64,000 nt of DNA from Rhodanobacteraceae bacterium (lineage in GTDB: Bacteria; Pseudomonadota; Gammaproteobacteria; Xanthomonadales; Rhodanobacteraceae). Location: assembly GCA_027019085.1 (NCBI GenBank), contig JALUXG010000049.1:85743-149742 (forward strand), written 5' to 3'. Shown in pieces: positions 1-9,162 of the stretch. The notes under the pieces are model-generated. The model had not been told where the DNA came from and searched no databases. It worked only from the letters and a program-made list of their open reading frames with translations. How positions within the stretch are numbered: position 1 is the first letter of the stretch; the number at the start of each line of letters is the position of its first letter. Made by a program: the position numbers and the translations under genes.

Positions 1-1
1 C

Positions 2-829
2 AGCCTGGTGCTCGACTCGCCGGTGCCCAATGCGGTGTACCTGGGGCAGGACATCGCGGTGCATCTGGACCAGGCGCTGCACAGGGATTTTGCCCTGTGC
101 ACGGCCGATGCGGCCTGTCGCAAGCGCTTCGGTGATCCCTACCGCACGCTGATGAACCTCAAGACCAGCCTTGCCGCCGATCCGCGCAAGGTCACCATCC
201 GCGACCCGCGCACCTACCGGCAGGTCGAGCGCATGTTCAATCCCACCGCGCTGGTCATGGTGGTTCGACTGTTTGCCTATGCGCCGGAAACCATCGCCCT
301 GCTGCCGCTGAGCATCGATGCCGCCGCAAACGGCGACCCCGGGCCGCTGCTGGGCCAGGAAAGCCTGATCAGCGGCGACCTGGGCAGTGACATCAATTCC
401 GCGATGGGCCTGAGCGTGACCTGCAGCGAGGACGCCGACCACATCCAGGACCGGCCGCAGGACAAGGACACCCTGATGGGCGACCTGTTCATCCGCCAGC
501 TCAAGGCGCAATGCGCGATCTGGCCGCACGGCGCGGTCCCGGCAAACTTCCACCAGCCGTTGACTGGCGACATCCCGACCCTGGTGCTGTCGGGCCAGCT
601 CGATCCGGTCACGCCGCCGGCCTGGGGCAAGGCCATCGTTTCGCATCTTTCCAACGCCCGCCAGCTGGTGCTCAAGGGACAGGGACACGCCGAGATGATG
701 CGCGGCTGCGCGCCGCGGGTGATCCGCCGCTTCATCGATCATCCGGACCCGGAAAAGCTCGACGCATCCTGCCTCGATCAGCTTGGGCCGACCCCCATCT
801 TCATCGATTTCAACGGAGCCACGCCATGA
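2..829 (+). CDS. Alpha/beta hydrolase, C-terminal part (5' end outside window)
   Basis: The frame is open to the left edge, so the start and the GxSxG nucleophile elbow lie outside the window. The visible 275 residues end with an LSGQLDPVTPP segment carrying the usual catalytic-acid position and a GQGHAEM segment carrying the probable catalytic His. Both fit the C-terminal domain of the TAP-like (tripeptidyl aminopeptidase) hydrolases. Several Cys residues suggest an exported, disulfide-bonded enzyme. The TGA overlaps the ATG of the following ABC ATPase (ATGA), so the three genes are probably one operon. The substrate cannot be inferred. Confidence 0.75.
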   Translation, partial: SLVLDSPVPNAVYLGQDIAVHLDQALHRDFALCTADAACRKRFGDPYRTLMNLKTSLAADPRKVTIRDPRTYRQVERMFNPTALVMVVRLFAYAPETIALLPLSIDAAANGDPGPLLGQESLISGDLGSDINSAMGLSVTCSEDADHIQDRPQDKDTLMGDLFIRQLKAQCAIWPHGAVPANFHQPLTGDIPTLVLSGQLDPVTPPAWGKAIVSHLSNARQLVLKGQGHAEMMRGCAPRVIRRFIDHPDPEKLDASCLDQLGPTPIFIDFNGATP

Positions 830-1560
830 TCGAGGTGCACGACCTGCACAAGGCCTTCGGTGAGGTGAAAGCCGTCGACGGGGTCAGCTTCGACGCCCGC
901 GACGGCGAAATCACCGGTCTTCTGGGCCCCAACGGCGCGGGCAAGACCACCACGCTGCGCATGCTCTACACCCTGATGAAACCCGACAGCGGCCAGGTGC
1001 GGGTGGATGGCATCGACGCGGCTGTCGACCCGGTCGCGGTGCGTCGGCGGCTGGGTGTCCTGCCCGACGCCCACGGTCTGTACAAGCATCTGACCGCGCG
1101 CGAGAACATCGACTACTTCGGGCGCCTACAGGGCATGGAGGCGGCACTGCTGGCCGAGCGGCGCGACGCATTGATCCAGGCGCTGGACATGGCCGACTTC
1201 GCCACCCGCCGCACCGAGGGGTTCTCCCAGGGGCAGCGGGTCAAGACCGCCATCGCGCGCGCCCTGGTGCACGACCCGGAAAACGTGCTGCTGGACGAGC
1301 CCACCAACGGCCTGGACGTGATGGCCACGCGCGCCATGCGCACGTTCATGCGCAAGCTGCGCGACGAGGGCCGTTGCGTGCTGTTCTCCAGCCACATCAT
1401 GCAGGAGGTCGGCGCCCTGTGCGATCGCATCGTGGTGATCGCGCGCGGGCGGGTGGCGGCCGATGCCACCCCCGATGAACTGCGCGAGAAGACCGGGGAG
1501 GCGAACCTCGAAGACGCCTTCGTGAAGATCATCGGCAGCGAGGAGGGACTGGCCGCATGA
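826..1560 (+). CDS. natA: ABC transporter ATP-binding protein, NatA type
   Basis: A 244-residue nucleotide-binding subunit that would drive export together with the permease downstream. Walker A is GPNGAGKT (about residues 34-41). The signature is the NatA-like variant FSQGQR. Walker B is LLDEPTNGLD and the H-loop is SSHIM. The frame stays open upstream into the hydrolase gene, but the ATG at 826 gives the canonical N-terminus (MIEVHDLHKAFG). It overlaps the hydrolase stop by 4 bases and its own stop overlaps the permease start. NatA/NatB pairs export Na+ in Bacillus; the substrate here is unproven. Confidence 0.9.
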   Translation: MIEVHDLHKAFGEVKAVDGVSFDARDGEITGLLGPNGAGKTTTLRMLYTLMKPDSGQVRVDGIDAAVDPVAVRRRLGVLPDAHGLYKHLTARENIDYFGRLQGMEAALLAERRDALIQALDMADFATRRTEGFSQGQRVKTAIARALVHDPENVLLDEPTNGLDVMATRAMRTFMRKLRDEGRCVLFSSHIMQEVGALCDRIVVIARGRVAADATPDELREKTGEANLEDAFVKIIGSEEGLAA

Positions 1561-2732
1561 ATGCCGCATGGACTGTTTTCCTGAAAGAAGTTCGCGAGAA
1601 CCTGCGCGACCGGCGCACCGTCACCAGCGCCCTGGTCATGGGCCCGTTGCTGGGTCCGGTGCTGTTCGTGATGCTGATGAACGTGGTCATCAGCAAGCAG
1701 CTGGAATCGGCAGAGAAACCGCTGAAGGTGCCGGTGATCGGCGCCGAGCGCGCGCCCAACCTGATCCGCGTGCTCAAGCAGTATGGTCTGCAGCCGCAGC
1801 CGGCGATCGAGCACCCGGAAGCGGCCGTGAAACAACAACTGGCCGACGTGGTGCTGCGCATCCCGGCCAGTTATCCGAAGGCCTGGAGCAAGGGTGAGCC
1901 GGCCCAGGTCGAGGTGATCTACGATGCCTCACGCCAGGACGCACGTGCCCCGGTGCGCCGCCTCAAGGACATGCTCCAGCGCTACGGCCGCACCCAGGGC
2001 GCGATCCGCCTGCTGGCGCGCGGACTGTCGCCCGGGGTAAGCACGCCGGTGGTGGTCGCCTCGCGCGACCAGTCCACCCCGCAGTCGCGTGCCGGGCAGC
2101 TGTTCGCCTTCATGCCGTACTTCTTCGTCATCGGCGTGTTCATCGGCGGCATGTACCTGGCCATCGACCTGACCGCCGGCGAGCGCGAGCGCAAGTCGCT
2201 CGAACCGCTGTTCGTCAACCCGGCGCCGCGCTGGAAGATCCTGCTCGGCAAGCTCGGGGCCACGGCAGCGTTTGCCACCGCCAGCCTGCTGCTGAGCCTG
2301 CTTGCGTTCGGCCTTGCCGGCAAGCTTCTGCCGACCGAGAAACTGGGCATGGCACTGGACCTTGGTCCGCATTTCGCCGCTGTGGTGCTGGTGCTGATGC
2401 TGCCGCTGACAGCGCTGTTTGCGGCCCTGCAGACGCTGGTATCGGCCTTCGCCAAGAGTTATCGCGAGGCACAGACCTATCTGTCGATCCTGATGCTGCT
2501 GCCGATGCTGCCCTCGATGCTGCTCAGTTTCCTGCCCATCCGCGCCCAGCTATGGATGTATGCCGTACCGCTGCTGGGTCAGCAACTGGGTATCACCGAG
2601 ATGCTGCGCGGCGGCAAGGTCAGTCCGGAACAGGCATTGCTGGTGCTGGTCAGCGGCCTGATCGCCGCGTTGATCGCCGCACTGGTGACCGTGCGCGTGT
2701 ACGCCACCGAACGACTGGCCATCTCCGCCTGA
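1557..2732 (+). CDS. natB: ABC-2 type permease, NatB-like
   Basis: A 391-residue integral membrane partner of the preceding ATPase. One N-terminal membrane segment (about residues 20-45) is followed by a large soluble loop. A cluster of hydrophobic helices then starts near residue 180 (FMPYFFVIGVFIGGMYLAID) and runs to the C-terminus, the ABC-2/NatB layout. The ATG overlaps the stop of the ATPase gene, implying translational coupling. The gene ends just before a class B REP cluster. Role as an exporter is inferred from the family; the substrate is unknown. Confidence 0.85.
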   Translation: MNAAWTVFLKEVRENLRDRRTVTSALVMGPLLGPVLFVMLMNVVISKQLESAEKPLKVPVIGAERAPNLIRVLKQYGLQPQPAIEHPEAAVKQQLADVVLRIPASYPKAWSKGEPAQVEVIYDASRQDARAPVRRLKDMLQRYGRTQGAIRLLARGLSPGVSTPVVVASRDQSTPQSRAGQLFAFMPYFFVIGVFIGGMYLAIDLTAGERERKSLEPLFVNPAPRWKILLGKLGATAAFATASLLLSLLAFGLAGKLLPTEKLGMALDLGPHFAAVVLVLMLPLTALFAALQTLVSAFAKSYREAQTYLSILMLLPMLPSMLLSFLPIRAQLWMYAVPLLGQQLGITEMLRGGKVSPEQALLVLVSGLIAALIAALVTVRVYATERLAISA

Positions 2733-2746
2733 CCGCCATCACCCCC

Positions 2747-2982
2747 GCAGGAGCGGCGGAGGCCGTGATCGCAGGGCATGCCTGTGGTGCGATGAAGCAA
2801 GCTTACAACCTGCCGCCTCACCGGTTCGCGCCTGCCGGCGCTCCTACAATCGCAAGCCCGCAACTTGTAGGAACGGCGGAGGCCGTGACCGCAGGGAATG
2901 CCCCTGGTGTGACCGAAGGGAATGCCCGTGGTACGACAGCGCAAGCCCGCATTTTGCAGGAGCGGCGGAAGCCGCGATGCAA
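2747..2982. repeat. Class B REP cluster (GTAG-headed palindromes)
   Basis: Several degenerate copies of a short palindrome (G[TC]AGGAGCGGCGGAAGCCG or G[TC]AGGAACGGCGGAGGCCG) alternate with linkers such as GCAGGGAATGCCCGTGG. One inverted copy reads CGGCGCTCCTAC. The cluster fills the gap between the permease and hemH, which converge here. The same modules recur at 6539-7090. Confidence 0.85.
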
Positions 2983-3010
2983 ATCCGTAACAGCGCGCGA
3001 TACCCCGGCT

Positions 3011-4153
3011 TTATTCCCGGAAAGGGTCCGGTTGTGCGTCGCGTGCGGCGTCGGCGCGCTCATGCGCGGCGGCCAGTGCCTGGCCGGCCTGCGCGGCGTC
3101 GTAGTCCGGCGCGCACTCGGGCCAGCCCTGCATGTGCGTCAGCGCCAGCGAGGTCAGCGCCTCCACGTGTACCGCCTGGTCGTTCAGGCATGGAATGTAA
3201 CGCAGCGACTGGCCACCGGCATCGAGGAAAAAGTCGCGGTTCTGCATGGCGATTTCCTCCAGTGTCTCCAGGCAGTCGACGGCAAACCCTGGGCAGGCCA
3301 CATCCAGCGTACGCACGCCTTCTGCGGCAAGCTTGCGCACCGTGGCGTCGGTATAGGGCGCCAGCCAGGGCTCGCGTCCGACCCGCGACTGGAAGCTGAC
3401 CACGACGGCATCCTCGGCCAGTTCCAGACGTTCGCGCAGCAGCCGCGCGGTGGCCTGGCACTGGCAGTAGTAAGGATCCCCTGCGCGGTGGTAGCGCTGC
3501 GGGATGCCGTGGAAGGACAGCAGCAGGCGATCGCCGCGCCCGTGCGCCTGCCAGTGCGCGCGGATGCTGGCGGCCAGTGCGTCCAGATAGGCGGCATCGG
3601 CGTGGTAGTCGTTGACGATGCGCAGTTCCGGCGGCCAGCGCAGGCGCTCGACGGCCCCGACCACCGCATCCAGCACCGAGCCGGTGGAGGTGGCCGAGTA
3701 CTGCGGGTAAAGCGGCAGCACCAGCAGTCGACGCACCCCTTCGCGCTGCAGCTGGGCGATGGTGGAGGCCACGTCCGGCTGCCCGTAGCGCATGGCCAGT
3801 GCCACCCGCACCGGGCCACGGCAACGGCGCATGAAGGCGGCCTGGATACCCTGCGCCAGGGCCTCGCTGCCGACCCGCAGCGGCGAGCCCTGTTCGGTCC
3901 AGATTTTCGCGTACGCCGCAGCCGAACGACGTGGGCGGATACGCAATATGATGCCGTGCAGGATCGTCCACCACAGCCAGCGAGGCATTTCGATCACTCG
4001 CGGGTCGGAAAGGAACTGTGCAAGGTACGGGCGCACCGCCCGGGCCGTGGGTGCCTCGGGCGTGCCCAGGTTCACCAGCAGTACACCCGATGCGGGTACG
4101 CTGTCGTGGCGGTAGCCGGCCAGGCCGGTATAGGTGGTGGACATTTGCTTCAT
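3011..4153 (-). CDS. hemH: Ferrochelatase
   Basis: Inserts Fe2+ into protoporphyrin IX, the last step of protoheme synthesis. The N-terminal GVLLVNLGTPEAPT segment is diagnostic. The metal-site His lies in LLLSFHGIPQRY and the conserved Glu in DCLETLEEI; PLYPQYSATSTG is also typical. The chosen start (MKQMSTT) gives 380 residues; a second ATG at 4144 gives 377. The frame runs open well upstream, but that part has no family similarity and overlaps the divergent SYLF gene. hemDXY lies about 31 kb away, so heme genes are dispersed. The acidic, Ala-rich tail of about 20 residues looks non-essential. Confidence 0.96.
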   Translation of the reverse strand: MKQMSTTYTGLAGYRHDSVPASGVLLVNLGTPEAPTARAVRPYLAQFLSDPRVIEMPRWLWWTILHGIILRIRPRRSAAAYAKIWTEQGSPLRVGSEALAQGIQAAFMRRCRGPVRVALAMRYGQPDVASTIAQLQREGVRRLLVLPLYPQYSATSTGSVLDAVVGAVERLRWPPELRIVNDYHADAAYLDALAASIRAHWQAHGRGDRLLLSFHGIPQRYHRAGDPYYCQCQATARLLRERLELAEDAVVVSFQSRVGREPWLAPYTDATVRKLAAEGVRTLDVACPGFAVDCLETLEEIAMQNRDFFLDAGGQSLRYIPCLNDQAVHVEALTSLALTHMQGWPECAPDYDAAQAGQALAAAHERADAARDAQPDPFRE

Positions 4154-4243
4154 GCTGCGCCGCACGGTTTCATGTGCAGTCTGCCACAAGCCACCGATCT
4201 CATGACCCGCACTTTGCTGGAACGAACGAGAAGGAGAGTAGCG

Positions 4244-4942
4244 ATGTGGATCAAGCGAATCGCCGTGACAGGCCTGCTTGTGGTAGCCGCCATGATGGTG
4301 GCGCGACCGGCGCATGCCGGAGATACCCGCGCCGATGCGCTCAAGCGCGCAAGCGATGCGATGACCGTGCTCAAGCAGATCGAAATGGCGCCCGATCGTG
4401 CCATACCACGCGACCTGCTGCGGCACGCCCAGGCCATCGTGGTGGTGCCCAACGTCATCAAGGCCGGCTTGATCTTCGGCGGGCGATTCGGCCGCGGGCT
4501 GGTGTCGATCCGCACCGCCGATGGCACCTGGTCGAATCCGGTTTTCGTGACCCTTACCGGCGGCAGCGTAGGCTTTCAGGCCGGGGTCTCGGCCACCGAT
4601 GTGGTGCTGGTATTCCGCACCCGGCACGGAGTCGATTCCCTGTTGCGCGGCAAATTCACCCTCGGCGTGGATGCCGCGGCCGCGGCCGGGCCGGTAGGGC
4701 GCAATGCGAATGTGTCCACCGGCACCCATTTCAAAGCGGAAATCTATTCCTACTCGCGCTCGCGCGGCTTGTTTGCCGGCGTGGCTCTGGATGGCTCGGT
4801 GCTGCGGATCGACTATGATGCCGATGCTGCGGTCTACGGGCCGGACATCACGCCGCGGCGGATCTTCGAGGGCGGCGTGCGCAACGTTCCCACACCACTG
4901 GTGGACTTCCGCGACCGTCTGGAGGAGTACACTGCGCTGTAA
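4244..4942 (+). CDS. Secreted SYLF-domain (YSC84-like) protein
   Basis: A 232-residue protein with a clear Sec signal peptide (MWIKRIAVTGLLVVAAMM, cleaved after about AHA at residue 25). It is followed by a SYLF/Ysc84 domain: AIVVVPNVIKAGLIFGGRFG, then GGSVGFQAGVSATDVVLVF and YSYSRSRGLFAGVALDGS. In eukaryotes the domain binds phosphoinositides and actin. Bacterial members are periplasmic or outer-membrane proteins of unclear role. AAGGAG at 4231-4236 lies 7 bases before the ATG and fixes the start. It is divergent from hemH and is followed by tatABC on the same strand. Confidence 0.85.
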   Translation: MWIKRIAVTGLLVVAAMMVARPAHAGDTRADALKRASDAMTVLKQIEMAPDRAIPRDLLRHAQAIVVVPNVIKAGLIFGGRFGRGLVSIRTADGTWSNPVFVTLTGGSVGFQAGVSATDVVLVFRTRHGVDSLLRGKFTLGVDAAAAAGPVGRNANVSTGTHFKAEIYSYSRSRGLFAGVALDGSVLRIDYDADAAVYGPDITPRRIFEGGVRNVPTPLVDFRDRLEEYTAL

Positions 4943-5023
4943 ACTGGAAGGCCCGGGTGTCGAATCGGCAGCGTCCGGAGCGTCTCTGGTCTTCCCCTGA
5001 TCGAGTCATGACGAGGTGATTTT

Positions 5024-5272
5024 GTGGAAATAGGTCCCTGGCAACTCATTCTTGTGCTGCTGATCGTGCTGCTGCTTTTCGGCACCAAGAAACTGCGCAA
5101 CATCGGTTCCGATCTCGGTAGCGCCGTGCGCGACTTCAAGAAAGGCATGGGTGGTGACGACAAGGACGATGACGCCGCAAAGGCATCGGGCGAAAAACTC
5201 AAGGCCGATGCGCCCGAACCCGAAGCACACCGCGAGCAGGAGAAAACCTCGCAGGACAGCAAGGGGCGCTGA
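5024..5272 (+). CDS. tatA: Twin-arginine translocase subunit TatA
   Basis: Pore-forming subunit of the Tat exporter for folded proteins. The 82 residues contain one N-terminal membrane helix (about residues 5-22), the conserved [24 protein letters not shown] hinge and amphipathic helix (first 20 residues of which are diagnostic), and a charged tail. The start is GTG with a good GAGGTG ribosome site at 5013-5018. It is first of a compact tatABC operon; tatB starts 18 bases after its stop. Confidence 0.96.
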   Translation: MEIGPWQLILVLLIVLLLFGTKKLRNIGSDLGSAVRDFKKGMGGDDKDDDAAKASGEKLKADAPEPEAHREQEKTSQDSKGR

Positions 5273-5290
5273 TTGCAGCGTCCGTAACCC

Positions 5291-5704
5291 ATGTTTGATA
5301 TCGGCTTCGGCGAACTGTTCCTGATCGCCCTGGTTGCCCTGGTGGTGCTCGGTCCCGAGCGCCTGCCCAAGGCCGCGCGCACCCTCGGCACGCTGTTGCG
5401 ACGCCTTCGCAGCGGCTGGGATAGCGTGCGCGCCGAGGTCGAGCGCGAGATCGAGGCCGAGGAGCTCAAGGAAAAGCTCAAGGAAGCCCAGGACTTCATG
5501 CGCCAGACCAGCCAGGAAATCGACGAGGTCGCGCGCGAAGGCAGTGATGCGGTGCGCAGCGCCGGCGAGCAGATTCGCCAGGCCGGCGAGGGCGTGACGG
5601 ACAAGGCACCCGGGGCGACACCCGCAGCGACGCCTGACACGGCATCCGGCAAACCCGCAACGACGCCTGCCAGGCACTCGGCGGAGGACAAGCATGACGC
5701 CTGA
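5291..5704 (+). CDS. tatB: Twin-arginine translocase subunit TatB
   Basis: A 137-residue protein that with TatC forms the receptor for twin-arginine signal peptides. The N-terminus MFDIGFGELFLIALVALVVL is a single membrane helix. It is followed by the TatB-type GPERLPKAARTLG motif, with Glu after GP rather than the FG-TK pattern of TatA, and a long amphipathic and charged tail. The Ala/Thr/Pro-rich C-terminus is variable in the family. The gene overlaps tatC by 11 bases. Confidence 0.96.
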   Translation: MFDIGFGELFLIALVALVVLGPERLPKAARTLGTLLRRLRSGWDSVRAEVEREIEAEELKEKLKEAQDFMRQTSQEIDEVAREGSDAVRSAGEQIRQAGEGVTDKAPGATPAATPDTASGKPATTPARHSAEDKHDA

Positions 5705-6473
5705 GACCGACGAGGCTGGCGAGGAACAGGGCCTGATCGCGCATCTGCTGGAACTGCGCACCCGGCTGATCCGCAGCATCGCCGCCGTCGCCATCGTCTT
5801 CATCGCGCTGTTTCCGTTCCGCGAATGGCTGTACGGCGAACTGGCCGCGCCGCTGGTACGCAGCCTGCCGCGCGGCGGTCACCTGATCGCCACCGAGGTC
5901 TCCAGTCCCTTCTTTGCCCCGGTCAAGCTGGCGGTGGTGGCGGCATTGGTACTGGCCATGCCAATGGTCATCTACCAGTTCTGGGCCTTCGTGCGGCCCG
6001 GCCTGTACCGGAACGAGAAGCGGCTGGCGCGCCCGCTGCTGGTTTCGGCGGTGCTGCTGTTCTATATCGGCTGTGCGTTCGCCTATTTCCTGGTCATGCC
6101 GGCCGCGTTCCGTTTCCTGGCGTCGGTCACGCCGCAGGGCGTGGAAATGATGACCGACATCAGCCACTACCTGAGCTTCGTGCTGACCATGTTTTTCGCT
6201 TTCGGCATCAGCTTCGAGGTGCCGGTGGCGGTGGTGATCCTGGCCGCCATCGGCGTGGTGCCGGTGACCCGACTGCGCAGCCTGCGTCCGTACGTGGTGG
6301 TGGCCTGCTTCGGCATGGCGGCGGTACTGACGCCGCCGGACGTCATGTCGCAGATCATGTTGGCGGTGCCGATGTACCTGCTCTACGAGGGCGGCATCCT
6401 GGCGGCCTCGATCCTGTTGCGCCGCAACGACGGGTCGGACGCGGAAGAGGAGCGCACGTCCGACGGCTCGTGA
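5694..6473 (+). CDS. tatC: Twin-arginine translocase subunit TatC
   Basis: A 259-residue, six-helix membrane protein that binds the RR signal peptide. The N-terminal LIAHLLELRTRLIRS is the conserved cytoplasmic element, followed by FFAPVKLA and YQFWAFVRPGLY with the conserved F and P residues. The last helices contain LTPPDVMSQIMLAVPMYLLYE. The ATG lies inside the 3' end of tatB, implying coupled translation. The gene is followed by a 620-base region filled with class B repeats. Confidence 0.97.
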   Translation: MTPETDEAGEEQGLIAHLLELRTRLIRSIAAVAIVFIALFPFREWLYGELAAPLVRSLPRGGHLIATEVSSPFFAPVKLAVVAALVLAMPMVIYQFWAFVRPGLYRNEKRLARPLLVSAVLLFYIGCAFAYFLVMPAAFRFLASVTPQGVEMMTDISHYLSFVLTMFFAFGISFEVPVAVVILAAIGVVPVTRLRSLRPYVVVACFGMAAVLTPPDVMSQIMLAVPMYLLYEGGILAASILLRRNDGSDAEEERTSDGS

Positions 6474-6538
6474 AGCTGTGCGGTTGACGCCCATCGCATC
6501 ACCGGTGCGCCGCTATTCGCAACACGCCCCCGCAATGT

Positions 6539-7090
6539 GTAGGAGCGGCGGAAGCCGCGACCGCAGGGAATGCCCGTGGTACGACCGCAGGGCATGCCCA
6601 GGGCGCGATCACGCAGGATTGCAACCTGCCGCATCACCGATTCGCGCCTGCCGGCGCTCCTACAATCGCAAGCCCGCAATGTGTAGGAGCGGCGGAAGCC
6701 GCGACCGCAGGGCATGCCCGTGGTACGACAGCGCAGCCCGCATTTTGTAGGAACGGCGGAAGCCGTGACCGCAGGGCGTGCCCGTGGTGTGACCGAAGGG
6801 AATGCCCGTGGTACGACCGCAGGGCATGCCCAGGGCGCGATCACGCAGGATTGCAACCTGCCGCATCACCGGTTCGCGCCTGCCGGCGCTCCTACAATCG
6901 CAAGCCCGCAATTTGCAGGAGCGGCGGAAGCCGCGACCGAAGGGAATGCCCGTGGTACGACAGCGCAGCCCGCATTTTGTAGGAACGGCGGAAGCCGTGA
7001 CCGCAGGGCATGCCCGTGGTGTGACCGAAGGGAATGCCCGTGGTGCGATGGCGCAAGCCCGCAAAGTGCAGGAGCGGCGGAAGCCGCGAA
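6539..7090. repeat. Class B REP cluster, with a ~232-bp block duplicated
   Basis: Fills the whole gap between tatC and the convergent envC-like gene. GTAG (or GCAG) followed by GAGCGGCGGAAGCCGCGA recurs about six times in + orientation, with inverted copies ending CGGCGCTCCTAC. Linkers are made of CCGCAGGGCATGCCCGTGG-type modules. The block beginning at 6581 is repeated from 6813 (offset 232). Long open frames across it on both strands are repeat artefacts. There is no regular CRISPR spacing. Confidence 0.88.
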
Positions 7091-7093
7091 CTT

Positions 7094-8254
7094 TCAGCGC
7101 CGCCGTGACAGCCAAGGCCGAGGATTGACCGGCTTGCCGTCGTGGCGCAGGCCGAAGAACACGCCCGCCTGGCCGCCGGCCAGGGTGCCCACGGTGCCCA
7201 GCACGTCGCCGGCATTGACCCAGTCGCCGACCTCGTGCTGCAGCGACTCGTTGTCGCCGTACAGGCTCATCCAGCCGTCGCCGTGGTCGACGATGATCAG
7301 CATGCCGTAGCCGCGCAGCCAGTTGGCGAAGGCCACACGGCCGTGCGCCACTGCACGCACATTGCTGCCGTTGCGCGCGCGGATGACGATGCCGTCTCCG
7401 GTACGCTTCACGCGGCCGCGCACCGGCCAGGGCAGTCGGCCCTTGCGTCGGGCGAACGGGGTGTCGTCGGGCAGGCGTCCGGGGATGTCGGCAAACACGT
7501 TGCCCAGGCGCTCGACCAGCCGGGTGAGGTCACGCCGGTTGCGTTCAAGCTGTTTGAGCTGGCGCCCCTGCGCACCGAGCTGGCGCTGCACCCGGACCAG
7601 CAGCGCGCGCTGCTGGCGGCGTTGGTGATCGAGCTGGTCCAGGCGCTGCTTGCGTGCCTTGCGCTCGAGCTGCAGTTGCTTTTCGCGGGCCTGGATCTGT
7701 TCCTGAAGGGTCTGCAACGCCGCCATGTCCGTCAGCAGGGCGCGGATACGGCGGATGCGATCACGCTGGAAATAGCGGGAATAGGCCAGCGCGCGCCCGA
7801 TCCTGGCCACGTCGGCATCGCCCAGCAACAGGCGCAGGTCCGAACCGCGCCCCAGGGCGTAGGCTGCGCGCAACAGATCAGCCAGGGCCTGACGCTGCGC
7901 ATCCAGGCGCGCGTGGATCGGCTTGCGACGCTGCTCGAGCTGCGCCAGCTGCCTGTGCTGGGCGGCGATGGCGGCATCGCTTTCGCGCACGGCGCGTGCG
8001 GCCGCGTTCAATGCGGCGGCCTGACGGGCCAGCGCGGTATTGAGAACATCACGCTTCTCGACGGTTGCACGCTGTCGGCGCGTCAGTTGTTCGATCTGTT
8101 TCTTGACCGCCTCCAGCTTCGCGCGCGTGGCGGCCTGCTTCGGATTGTCACCGCGCGCCGCGCACGGCAGCGCGGCCGCCAGCAGCGCCAGCAGCAGCAA
8201 CAGGGTCGGCCACGGGCCGCAGCGCGGGAAACGTGAGGTGACAGGCATGCGCAC
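7094..8254 (-). CDS. envC: EnvC-like murein hydrolase activator (LytM/M23 domain, degenerate)
   Basis: A 386-residue exported protein: a signal peptide at the N-terminus, a long Arg/Gln/Leu-rich coiled coil (about residues 35-250) and a C-terminal LytM domain ending GKPVNPRPWL, as in EnvC. In active M23 peptidases the zinc ligands lie in YAH and HLHFE. Here these positions read YGD and FFGLRH, so the domain should not cleave peptidoglycan. EnvC instead activates the amidases AmiA/AmiB at the divisome through FtsEX. Activator function is inferred from the family. The start could also be the third codon (MPVTS). Confidence 0.88.
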   Translation of the reverse strand: MRMPVTSRFPRCGPWPTLLLLLALLAAALPCAARGDNPKQAATRAKLEAVKKQIEQLTRRQRATVEKRDVLNTALARQAAALNAAARAVRESDAAIAAQHRQLAQLEQRRKPIHARLDAQRQALADLLRAAYALGRGSDLRLLLGDADVARIGRALAYSRYFQRDRIRRIRALLTDMAALQTLQEQIQAREKQLQLERKARKQRLDQLDHQRRQQRALLVRVQRQLGAQGRQLKQLERNRRDLTRLVERLGNVFADIPGRLPDDTPFARRKGRLPWPVRGRVKRTGDGIVIRARNGSNVRAVAHGRVAFANWLRGYGMLIIVDHGDGWMSLYGDNESLQHEVGDWVNAGDVLGTVGTLAGGQAGVFFGLRHDGKPVNPRPWLSRRR

Positions 8255-8334
8255 ATGATTATGCCTTGCCGGCGTCTGGTCCGCGCCTGCCGGTTCACCG
8301 ACAATGGCCGTGCGTCGCTGCGGAAACCTTGCCC

Positions 8335-9099
8335 ATGTGCCTGATTGCCTTTGCCTGGAACGCCCATCCGCGCTGGCGGCTGGTGCTGGCCGCCAACCGC
8401 GACGAATTTCATGCCCGTCCCGCTGCGCCTTTGGCCATGTGGGACCAGGTGCCGGGTATGGCGGCCGGCCGCGACCTGGAATCGGGCGGCACCTGGCTGG
8501 GCGCGCATGCGGACGGACGCGTGGCCGTGGTCACCAACGTGCGTGTGCCGGGCGCGGACATGTCGGGGCGGTCGCGCGGATCGCTGGTTGCCGAATACCT
8601 GGCCAGCGGGCAGGGCAGCGAAGCCTGGACCCGCGCGCAGCTGCCGCAGGCCGCGGCGTACCGTCCGTTCAACCTGCTGTGCTTCGACCCGGCCAATGCC
8701 TGCTACCTGGGCAATCACCCGGCACCCGGCATGCGCCAGCTCACACCCGGCGTGCACGGCCTGTCCAACGCCGACATCGACACGCCCTGGCCCAAGACCC
8801 GCGCCCTGGTGGATGTGCTCGAACACTGGGTCGACGGCGACGGGGACGATATCGCGCCCTTGTGGACAACGCTGGCCGACCCGGCCGAATGGCCCGATGC
8901 ACGGCTGCCCGATACCGGCATCGGCATCGCGCTGGAGCGCAGGCTGTCGGCCGCATTCATCCGTGGTCACGCGTACGGCACCCGGGCCAGCACCGTGGTG
9001 ACGGTGGATACGCAGGGCACGGTATGCATCCGCGAGCGGCGCTACGGGCCGGACGGGGTGTTCACCGGCGCCTCGGAGCTGGCGCCTCGCGCGGCATGA
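8335..9099 (+). CDS. NRDE family (TANGO2-like) protein
   Basis: A 254-residue protein starting MCLIAFAW, with Cys at position 2 as in this Ntn-hydrolase-like family. The name-giving Asn-Arg-Asp-Glu motif is at residues 21-24 (AANRDEF). Other family landmarks are GGTWLGAHADGRVAVVTN and STVVTVDTQG near the C-terminus. Members include eukaryotic TANGO2 and bacterial HtpA-type proteins linked to heme trafficking. The biochemical role here is unproven. The frame opens further upstream, but only this ATG gives the conserved N-terminus. Divergent from envC. Confidence 0.88.
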   Translation: MCLIAFAWNAHPRWRLVLAANRDEFHARPAAPLAMWDQVPGMAAGRDLESGGTWLGAHADGRVAVVTNVRVPGADMSGRSRGSLVAEYLASGQGSEAWTRAQLPQAAAYRPFNLLCFDPANACYLGNHPAPGMRQLTPGVHGLSNADIDTPWPKTRALVDVLEHWVDGDGDDIAPLWTTLADPAEWPDARLPDTGIGIALERRLSAAFIRGHAYGTRASTVVTVDTQGTVCIRERRYGPDGVFTGASELAPRAA

Positions 9100-9162
9100 A
9101 GCGCGCCCATGCCACAATGCGCGCATGCAGCGTGCGTGCGCCCATCGAGCGATGAACAGGCC

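Noticed and set aside
2552..4942. 796-residue frame running through the repeats, across hemH and into the SYLF gene
   Set aside because: Only the last 232 residues show a signal peptide and a known domain; the earlier part is repeat sequence and antisense to hemH.
6539..7090. CRISPR array
   Set aside because: Repeats are inverted as well as direct, palindromic, unevenly spaced and degenerate, with GTAG heads; there are no cas genes. They are REP elements.
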